Assembly (NCBI GenBank): GCA_002429455.1
Contig: DIZU01000178.1
Span: 3,617-9,001 of the forward strand
DNA from: Methylotenera sp. UBA6020
GTDB lineage: Bacteria > Pseudomonadota > Gammaproteobacteria > Burkholderiales > Methylophilaceae
Length of the DNA: 5,385 nucleotides
Direction of reading: 5' to 3'
Shown: in pieces, positions 1 to 5,385 of the stretch
Layout of the letters: each line of letters begins with the position of its first letter
Numbering within the stretch: the stretch's first letter is position 1
Translations under genes and position numbers: made by a program
The notes under the pieces: model-generated
What the model saw: only the letters and a program-made list of their open reading frames with translations
Told to the model about the DNA's origin: nothing
Databases searched by the model: none

Positions 1-7
1 TAATAAC

Positions 8-13
8 AAGGAG
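8..13 (+). promoter_or_regulatory. Ribosome binding site of the CHASE3 receptor gene
   Basis: AAGGAG lies 8 bases before the ATG at 22, a strong Shine-Dalgarno match at normal spacing, and supports that ATG as the start. The bases before it (TAATAA at 1-6) contain stop codons and could be the end of an upstream gene, but too little sequence is present to decide. No promoter can be assigned. Confidence 0.85.
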
Positions 14-21
14 TTAGCTAC

Positions 22-1749
22 ATGAGGTTCTCTATCGGTTTGAAGTTATGGGTGGGTTTTACGTCAATTTTGCTAATCCTGATTGTTGTGGGAAGCATCT
101 CTTATCAAAGCACGACAAAATTGATGGATGCTGCCAACTGGAAGGCGCATACCTTTAGGGTGCTCCTTAAGCAGAGTGAGCTACTTGATACCCTACAAAA
201 CGCAGAAACCGGGCAGCGTGGCTACCTGATCACCGGGGAGGAGCGCTATTTGGAGCCTTATCGGGCCACATTGGGCAATATAGACAGTAGTTTTCAGACA
301 CTGAAAACACTTACGGCCGATAACCCAGTCCAGCAACAGCGATTGGAGACGATGCGGCCGATTATTGCGGAAAAACTTAGCGAGCTTGATGAAACCATTA
401 AGTTGCGCAAACTAAAAGGCTTTGATGCAACGCGAAAAATTGTACTGTCAGATCATGGCAAGAAAGCCATGGATAACATTAGAGCTATCGCCAAAGACTT
501 TGAATATGAAGAAAACAGCTTGTTAAAGAGCCGAGATGAAGAAATGCGGGTCAGGTCAGAGGCTACGCTGTCTAGCATTATTTATGGAACACTATTTGCC
601 ATTGTTTTAGTGATTATGGCGGGCTGGCTGCTTACCTGGCATATATCAAAACCGCTCACAGCCATTACGACCATGGCAGAACAGATTGCAGCTGGAGATT
701 TATCCATCACGCTCAAGACCAGTACCCGGACTGACGAACTGGGTGTCCTTATGCGGGTCTTTGCACATATGGTGTACTCTCTTCAGGGCATGGCAGATAT
801 TGCAAAACAGATTGCAGCCGGAAATCTTACTATAGAAGTTAAGCCGCAATCGGCTCAAGATATGCTCGGTAATGCATTTGCCACCATGGTTGATAACTTA
901 AGGAGGCTAATGCATGACATCCGTGAAGGGGTGAATGTGTTGACCTCCTCCTCGAGTGAGATCCTGGCGACGACCTCACAGGTAGCCTCAGGCGCAGTCG
1001 AGACGGCGACAGCAGTCAGCCAGACCACTTCTACGGTAGAAGAAGTGAAGCAAACCGTCCATTTAGCGAATAAGAAAGCCCAGCAGGTTTCTGACAATGC
1101 CCAGAAAACCACGCAGGTTTCAAAGTCGGGGCAATTTGCCATCGCAGAAATGATCGCAGGGATGAACCGCATTCGGGAACAGACCGCCTCTACGGCTGAA
1201 AGCATCGTCAAGCTCGACGAACAAAGCCAGGCGATAGGCGAAATTATTACCAGCGTCAACGACCTGGCCGAGCAATCCAATCTGCTGGCGGTGAATGCCG
1301 CCATTGAAGCGGCTAAAGCCGGAGAGCAAGGCAAAGGCTTTACGGTAGTGGCCCAGGAAATCAAGAGTTTAGCGGAGCAGTCCAAGCAAGCCACGGCGCA
1401 GGTACGTGCGCTGCTAGGCGGCATTCAGAAAGCCACCGGCGCCGCAGTGATGGCAACCGATCTGAATGGCAAAGCGGTAGAAGCGGGCGCGCTGCAATCA
1501 AATGCGGCCGGCGATTCGATCCAGATACTTGCGGACAGCATCGTTGAAGCCGCACAGGCGGCAATGCAGATTGCAGCATCTAGCCAACAGCAATTGATCG
1601 GCATGGATCAGGTCGCGTTGGCCATGGATAACATCAAGCAAGCCAGTACGCAGAACATGGCGGGTACGAGGCAGGCAGAAGCGGCAGCAAAGAACCTGCA
1701 TGAACTGGGGCTGAAGCTTAAGCTGATGGCTGAGGTTTATCACGTGTGA
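22..1749 (+). CDS. Membrane methyl-accepting chemotaxis protein, CHASE3-HAMP-HAMP-MCP signal domain
   Basis: A 575-residue transmembrane chemoreceptor that should sense a periplasmic cue and control a CheA kinase. Seen: a hydrophobic helix at about residues 10-27; a periplasmic region of about 30-180 with the CHASE3 hallmark [20 protein letters not shown] (61-80); a second membrane helix at about 184-206; a HAMP unit at about 203-256 and a second HAMP-like unit at about 257-300 ([11 protein letters not shown] at 219-229, [11 protein letters not shown] at 261-271); then an alpha-helical MCP signalling domain from about 301. The hairpin tip ([21 protein letters not shown], 417-437) is the conserved CheA/CheW contact. 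Candidate methylation sites are Glu340-Glu341 and Gln523-Gln524. The protein ends at YHV, with no CheR-tethering pentapeptide. The ATG start is backed by AAGGAG 8 bases upstream. It is 36 bases ahead of the next receptor gene, probably in one operon. The CHASE3 ligand cannot be predicted. WspA-like function is possible but unproven. Confidence 0.95.
   Translation: MRFSIGLKLWVGFTSILLILIVVGSISYQSTTKLMDAANWKAHTFRVLLKQSELLDTLQNAETGQRGYLITGEERYLEPYRATLGNIDSSFQTLKTLTADNPVQQQRLETMRPIIAEKLSELDETIKLRKLKGFDATRKIVLSDHGKKAMDNIRAIAKDFEYEENSLLKSRDEEMRVRSEATLSSIIYGTLFAIVLVIMAGWLLTWHISKPLTAITTMAEQIAAGDLSITLKTSTRTDELGVLMRVFAHMVYSLQGMADIAKQIAAGNLTIEVKPQSAQDMLGNAFATMVDNLRRLMHDIREGVNVLTSSSSEILATTSQVASGAVETATAVSQTTSTVEEVKQTVHLANKKAQQVSDNAQKTTQVSKSGQFAIAEMIAGMNRIREQTASTAESIVKLDEQSQAIGEIITSVNDLAEQSNLLAVNAAIEAAKAGEQGKGFTVVAQEIKSLAEQSKQATAQVRALLGGIQKATGAAVMATDLNGKAVEAGALQSNAAGDSIQILADSIVEAAQAAMQIAASSQQQLIGMDQVALAMDNIKQASTQNMAGTRQAEAAAKNLHELGLKLKLMAEVYHV
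1234..1419 (+). repeat. Dispersed repeat, copy 1: MCP hairpin-tip coding segment
   Basis: Sixty-two codons (residues 405-466 of the first receptor) that match 2893-3078 of the second receptor gene with no gap. By hand count about 149 of 186 bases (80%) and 56 of 62 residues agree. This reflects paralogous receptor genes under strong constraint, not a mobile element. Confidence 0.8.
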
Positions 1750-1774
1750 AAGATTATCAGATTGACGTTAAATC

Positions 1775-1779
1775 AGGAG
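1775..1779 (+). promoter_or_regulatory. Ribosome binding site that decides the start of the PAS-PAS receptor
   Basis: AGGAG lies 6 bases before the ATG at 1786. An in-frame TTG at 1762 would lengthen the protein by 8 residues, but this Shine-Dalgarno would then lie inside the coding region and the TTG has no comparable motif before it. The ATG at 1786 is therefore chosen. Confidence 0.85.
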
Positions 1780-1785
1780 CAAAGT

Positions 1786-3402
1786 ATGCATGCTGAACGA
1801 AAGAAGCCTTGGGTATTCCGGCTGTTTACACTACAAACGAATCCGGAGTTGTTTAGACACATTGTTGAATCGGCACCGAATGCGATTGTGTTGGTTGGTC
1901 GAGAAGGCCGTATTAGTCTAGTAAATGCACAGACCGAACTGCTGTTTGGCTATCCACGTAAAGAGCTGGTTGGGCAGTCTATTGAGCATTTGGTGCCTGA
2001 ACGTTTTCGAGTAACACATCCCGGACATAGAGCAGCATTTTTTGCACATCCTAGCGAACGGTCAATGGGCGCCGGGCGAGACCTGTATGGACTACGCAAG
2101 GACGGTAGCGAATTCCCGGTAGAAATCGGTCTTAAGCCTCTTCCGAACAGCGGAGAGATGATGGTTCTGGCTAGTATCATTGATATTAGTGAACGGAAAC
2201 GCGCTGAGGAGCGTTTCCGGCGCGTTGTTGAGTCAGCACCTAATGCCATCATTCTCGTCGGTCGTGACGGCAAAATTACACTTGTGAATACTCAAACAGA
2301 AAAATTATTTGGTTATACCCGTGAAGAACTGGCTGGGCTGACTATTGAGCAACTGGTGCCTGAACGTTTTCGCAGTGCGCATCCCGGACACCGGGCTACT
2401 TTCTTCGCCAGCCCTAGTGCGCGGATGATGGGTGCTGGCCGGGATCTCTTTGGGTTACGTAAGGATGGCCATGAATTTCCGGTAGAAATCGGCTTGAATC
2501 CTATCCAGAGTGATGATGGGGAGCAGGTGCTGGTTAGTATTATCGATATTACTAAACGCAAGCAGGCAGAGGATGGGGTGCAGGAAATGGTGAATGTCCT
2601 GGCCGCTTCTATTAGCGATATTTTAACGGCTGCAAGCCAGGTAGTGACTGGCTCCGCGGAGAATGCTACAGCAGCAAGCCAGACCACCTCTACGGTAGAA
2701 GAAGTCAAACAAACGGCACTGATGGCGGCGGATAAGGCCAAGCATGTATCCGAGGTTGCTAAAAAGACTGCTGAAATATCACAGCATGGTAGGAAGTCTG
2801 TAGAACAGTCGCTTGAGGCTATGCAGCATATCCAGGCACAAATGGAATCAGTGGCGAATAGTATTTTACGGCTATCGGAACAAGGGCAGAAGATTGGCGA
2901 GATCATTGCTACCGTCAATGATTTGGCTGAGCAATCCAACCTGTTGGCAGTTAATGCGGCCATTGAAGCCTCTAAGGCTGGCGAACAAGGCAAAGGGTTT
3001 ACGGTAGTTGCCCAGGAAGTGAAGAGTTTAGCTGGGCAATCCAAGCAGGCTACGGCGCAGGTAAGGGCAATTCTGGGAGACATCCAGAAAGCTACCAGCT
3101 CGGCAGTGATGGCGACTGAGCAAGGCAGCAAGGCAGTAGAGGTCGGCGTCAGGCTTTCTGGAGAAGTGGGGGAGTCAATCCGGGCATTGTCTGACAGCAT
3201 TGAGGAGGCGGCAGGCGCGGCAACACAAATTGCGGTATCGGCACAGCAGCAGTTAGTGGGCATGGATCAGGCGGTATTGGCAATCCGGAGTATCAGTCAT
3301 GCAAGTTCGCAGAATGTAGATAGCGCACGAAAAGCCGAGATTGCGGCGCAGAAGCTGCACGAGCTGGGTCTCAAGTTGAAACAGTTGGTAGAGCGTAATT
3401 AG
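1786..3402 (+). CDS. Soluble methyl-accepting chemotaxis protein, PAS-PAS-MCP signal domain
   Basis: A 538-residue chemoreceptor with no membrane segment or signal peptide, so an intracellular sensor. PAS1 spans about residues 24-144 and PAS2 about 145-265. They align without a gap at a period of 121 residues, with 83 of 121 identical. Each has the core SAPNAI..LVGR, N.QTE.LFGY, LVPERFR, MGAGRDL.GLRKDG and FPVEIGL. His78/Arg98 in PAS1 and His199/Arg219 in PAS2 are spaced 20 apart, as are the heme-ligating His and oxygen-contacting Arg of FixL, so heme binding is plausible but not shown. From about 266 an MCP signalling domain follows directly, with no HAMP; its tip ([21 protein letters not shown], 382-402) closely matches that of the upstream receptor. 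Glu305-Glu306 lies in a candidate methylation segment. The C-terminus (ERN) lacks a CheR-tethering pentapeptide. The CheA-type kinase gene follows 13 bases later. The ligand or cofactor is inferred only; the receptor family is certain. Confidence 0.95.
   Translation: MHAERKKPWVFRLFTLQTNPELFRHIVESAPNAIVLVGREGRISLVNAQTELLFGYPRKELVGQSIEHLVPERFRVTHPGHRAAFFAHPSERSMGAGRDLYGLRKDGSEFPVEIGLKPLPNSGEMMVLASIIDISERKRAEERFRRVVESAPNAIILVGRDGKITLVNTQTEKLFGYTREELAGLTIEQLVPERFRSAHPGHRATFFASPSARMMGAGRDLFGLRKDGHEFPVEIGLNPIQSDDGEQVLVSIIDITKRKQAEDGVQEMVNVLAASISDILTAASQVVTGSAENATAASQTTSTVEEVKQTALMAADKAKHVSEVAKKTAEISQHGRKSVEQSLEAMQHIQAQMESVANSILRLSEQGQKIGEIIATVNDLAEQSNLLAVNAAIEASKAGEQGKGFTVVAQEVKSLAGQSKQATAQVRAILGDIQKATSSAVMATEQGSKAVEVGVRLSGEVGESIRALSDSIEEAAGAATQIAVSAQQQLVGMDQAVLAIRSISHASSQNVDSARKAEIAAQKLHELGLKLKQLVERN
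1855..2580 (+). repeat. Tandem in-gene duplication encoding two PAS domains, 363-base period
   Basis: Units 1855-2217 and 2218-2580 encode PAS domains that align with no insertion or deletion across 121 codons, with about 69% identical residues. Many synonymous positions differ, so the duplication is not recent, or the copies have been held alike by selection on the protein. Confidence 0.9.
2893..3078 (+). repeat. Dispersed repeat, copy 2: MCP hairpin-tip coding segment
   Basis: Counterpart of 1234-1419, covering residues 370-431 of the soluble receptor. The ungapped similarity continues more weakly on both sides, over almost the whole signalling domain (residues 269-531 here against 304-566 in the first receptor). 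Confidence 0.8.
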
Positions 3403-3403
3403 C

Positions 3404-3408
3404 GGAGG
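3404..3408 (+). promoter_or_regulatory. Ribosome binding site of the CheA-type kinase gene
   Basis: GGAGG begins two bases after the stop codon of the soluble receptor and ends 7 bases before the ATG at 3416. The tight packing suggests that the kinase is translated from the same message as the two receptors. Confidence 0.87.
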
Positions 3409-3415
3409 CTAACTA

Positions 3416-5385
3416 ATGGCTGGAAAAGACAGCGATTTTCTTAAAAGACTGCTGGCAACCTTCAGGGTTGAAGCGCAGCAGCATATCGACACCTTGTTCT
3501 CAGGGATCGCCGAACTTGAGCAAATGCCAGACGAAACCAGGCAGGCTGACATAATTGAAGTGATTTTTCGTGAAGCGCACAGCCTGAAAGGTGCCGCACG
3601 CTCAGTTAATCTGGCACAAATTGAACGTGTTTGTCAGACGTTGGAAAGTACTTTTCTCTTGATGAAACGGAAGGAGGTTAATCTCACGCCCGATCTTTTT
3701 AGCAAACTGCATCAGAGCGTCAGGAGTTTGAGTGAGCTTCTCGACCTGTCTGCCCAACCAGAACAAACCGTGTCTTCCAACAAGGTAGATACCGAAGTGT
3801 TTAATGAGCAACCAGAAGCGCCAATTCACGCGACTGCGCCAGCATTGCCGGTTGCTACAACGGTGCCCGGCACCGTGAAAATGTCAGCAGTGAAGCTGGA
3901 TAGCATTTTTATGCAGGTGGAGGAAATGCTGGCGATCAAGCTTTTAGCGCAGCAACATAAGCATGAACTACAAGCTGTGAATGCGTTGACTTCTGCATGG
4001 GCAAAGGAGTGGGGCAGCATCAGAACGCGTCACCCTGATTTTTACAAGGCATTGGTAAATGAGCCGCAGTGGTTAGAACTGGTGGAAAGGAATGCTGCTT
4101 TTATTAAAAACCTGATGTATCAGTTCGGTGCCATGGGCAAGGCTGTTGATCAGGATCAGCGCACGCTGGGGCGTATGGTTGATGAACTGCTGGAGGACAT
4201 GAAAAAGGTGCTGATGTTACCTTTCTCGACACTACTGGAAATTTTCCCCAGGCTGGTGCATGACCTTGCTGTTGATTTCGACAAGGATATTGAACTGGTG
4301 ATTCAAGGAGGTGAGATTGAGGCGGATCGCAGGATACTTGAAGAAATTAAGGACCCGCTGATTCATCTGGTGCGAAATAGTGTTGATCACGGGATCGAGA
4401 TGCCAGCAGAACGAACAGGCAGGGATAAGTTATCACGCGGAAAAATCATGATTACGATTTTGCCCAGAAGTGGCAATCAGGTGGAGATCAATATTTCCGA
4501 TGACGGGGCGGGTATTGATATCGGCAAAGTCAAGGCGAGTGCCGAACGGTTGGGAATCGTGACTAAAGAAGACATTCCCGAGCTGGATGATCGTGAAGCC
4601 GTGGAATTCATTTACCAGTCAGGGCTATCAACCAGCCCAATCATTACGGAAGTCTCGGGTCGAGGGCTCGGGCTGGCGATTGTGCGTGAAAAAGTCGATA
4701 AGCTGGGAGGTGTTGTTTCCGTTGAAACGCATCCTGGCATCAGCACTACTTTTCGCATCGTACTACCACTTACGCTGGCTACCTATCGTGGCATTAGTGT
4801 CCGTGTAGGGGAACAACAGTTTGTCCTGCCGACTAAAAATGTCGAGCAGACGGTAAGAGTGCATCAGCAAGAAATACAAACGGTAGAAAATCTCGAAACG
4901 ATCCGTATGCATGGGGAAACGTTGTCTTTAGTCTGGCTTGGCGATGTATTAGGCATCCCTTGCCATAACGGGAATGATGCTTTGTTTATGCAGGCGATGA
5001 TTTTATCTGCGGGTGGCAAGCGCATTGCTTTTGTCGTGGATGAAGTGCTTAACGAGCAAGAAGTCCTAGTGAAAAGTCTGGGCAAGCAACTACCGCGGGT
5101 GCGCAATATAGCGGCGGCGACTGTACTTGGCTCTGGCAAGGCAGTGCCTATTCTAAATGTAAATGATTTACTCAAATCCGCGCTGAAGGTTGCGAGTACC
5201 AGGAAATCGGCTGCCAGTGAAAATATAATAAAAAACCAAATAGTCTTGGAACAGTCTGTCCTTGTCGTGGAAGACTCAATTACTGCACGAAGCCTGCTCA
5301 AAGGAATTTTGGAGATTGCCGGCTACAAAGTAACGACAGCCGTAGATGGCATAGATGGCATCACCCAGTTACGTAGCGGAGTTTT
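3416..5385 (+). CDS. cheA: CheA-type hybrid histidine kinase (HPt-ATPase-CheW-receiver), 3' end cut by window
   Basis: The chemosensory histidine kinase that should be controlled by the two receptors. The frame stays open for 656 residues to the edge. Domains in order: HPt (P1), about 1-110, with phospho-accepting His55 in REAHSLKGAAR; an Ala/Pro-rich linker, about 115-153, with no recognisable P2; a long helical region, about 158-262, where the dimerisation domain belongs; a GHKL ATPase, about 285-455, with N-box His317/Asn321 (HLVRNSVDHGIE), G1 box DDGAG (362-366) and G2 box GRGLGL (415-420); a CheW-like domain, about 456-590; and a receiver beginning near 613 with acidic Glu619-Asp620. The receiver's phospho-accepting Asp would lie beyond the edge. 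The segment KKVLMLPF (263-270) has Leu266 where many CheA proteins have Arg. Start: ATG with GGAGG 7 bases upstream. WspE, a CheA-receiver protein, is a plausible relative; the role in motility, biofilm or second-messenger output is unknown. Confidence 0.95.
   Translation, partial: MAGKDSDFLKRLLATFRVEAQQHIDTLFSGIAELEQMPDETRQADIIEVIFREAHSLKGAARSVNLAQIERVCQTLESTFLLMKRKEVNLTPDLFSKLHQSVRSLSELLDLSAQPEQTVSSNKVDTEVFNEQPEAPIHATAPALPVATTVPGTVKMSAVKLDSIFMQVEEMLAIKLLAQQHKHELQAVNALTSAWAKEWGSIRTRHPDFYKALVNEPQWLELVERNAAFIKNLMYQFGAMGKAVDQDQRTLGRMVDELLEDMKKVLMLPFSTLLEIFPRLVHDLAVDFDKDIELVIQGGEIEADRRILEEIKDPLIHLVRNSVDHGIEMPAERTGRDKLSRGKIMITILPRSGNQVEINISDDGAGIDIGKVKASAERLGIVTKEDIPELDDREAVEFIYQSGLSTSPIITEVSGRGLGLAIVREKVDKLGGVVSVETHPGISTTFRIVLPLTLATYRGISVRVGEQQFVLPTKNVEQTVRVHQQEIQTVENLETIRMHGETLSLVWLGDVLGIPCHNGNDALFMQAMILSAGGKRIAFVVDEVLNEQEVLVKSLGKQLPRVRNIAAATVLGSGKAVPILNVNDLLKSALKVASTRKSAASENIIKNQIVLEQSVLVVEDSITARSLLKGILEIAGYKVTTAVDGIDGITQLRSGV

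Noticed and set aside
855..1424. 189-codon open frame on the minus strand
   Set aside because: Antisense to the signalling domain of the first receptor. It shares pieces such as a CAVACLD stretch with the 2313-3263 minus frame only because both are complements of the same conserved MCP segment.
1762..1785. TTG start giving eight extra residues on the soluble receptor
   Set aside because: The ATG at 1786 has AGGAG 6 bases upstream. The TTG has no good Shine-Dalgarno and would place that motif inside the gene.
1750..1785. Possible terminator or promoter between the two receptor genes
   Set aside because: The 36 bases hold no stem-loop with a T-run and no convincing -35/-10 pair; only the ribosome binding site is clear.
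1234..3078. Repeated segments as an insertion sequence or other mobile repeat
   Set aside because: The similarity follows codon frame and protein constraint, and has no terminal inverted repeats or target duplications. It is paralogy between receptor genes.
2313..3263. 316-codon open frame on the minus strand
   Set aside because: It lies wholly antisense to the soluble receptor. Its protein is rich in Cys, Ser and Thr with no recognisable domain, as expected from reading the complement of an Ala/Gln-rich helical gene. The plus strand is firmly coding here.
4864..5301. 145-codon open frame on the minus strand
   Set aside because: Antisense to the CheW-like and receiver parts of the kinase, with low-complexity Ser/Thr composition and no family resemblance.

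Overview
The window is a compact, one-directional chemosensory operon fragment with three plus-strand genes and almost no non-coding DNA. In order: a membrane receptor (22-1749) with a CHASE3 sensor and tandem HAMP units; a soluble receptor with two tandem PAS domains (1786-3402); and a large CheA-type hybrid histidine kinase (3416-5385) that runs off the right edge inside its response-regulator domain. The gaps are 36 and 13 bases. Each gene has a clear Shine-Dalgarno sequence and no terminator-like hairpin is visible, so co-transcription is likely.

The organism is probably a Gram-negative proteobacterium. Protein style, intermediate base composition and the gene set would suit a betaproteobacterium (for example Nitrosomonadales or a relative), but this is an impression and not a demonstrated assignment. 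No rRNA, tRNA, mobile element, CRISPR or phage feature is visible.

How the genes probably work together: both receptors end in the same type of cytoplasmic signalling hairpin. These align without a gap over about 260 residues and are nearly identical at the kinase-contacting tip, so they should feed one kinase array. The first would report a periplasmic signal and the second an intracellular one. The CheA-type kinase has an HPt domain (His55), no evident P2 domain, an expanded helical region, the ATPase, a CheW-like domain and a C-terminal receiver. A CheA-receiver fusion with a CHASE3-type receptor resembles Wsp-like or other 'alternative cellular function' chemosensory systems more than E. 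coli-type flagellar chemotaxis. The output partners (CheB, CheR, CheW, diguanylate cyclase or other regulator) would lie outside the window, so the output is not known.

The most interesting observation is that both PAS domains of the soluble receptor carry a His and an Arg 20 residues apart. They sit where rhizobial FixL has its heme-ligating His and oxygen-contacting Arg, making the protein a candidate heme-based gas or redox receptor. The genes belong to known families; nothing here amounts to a wholly new system.
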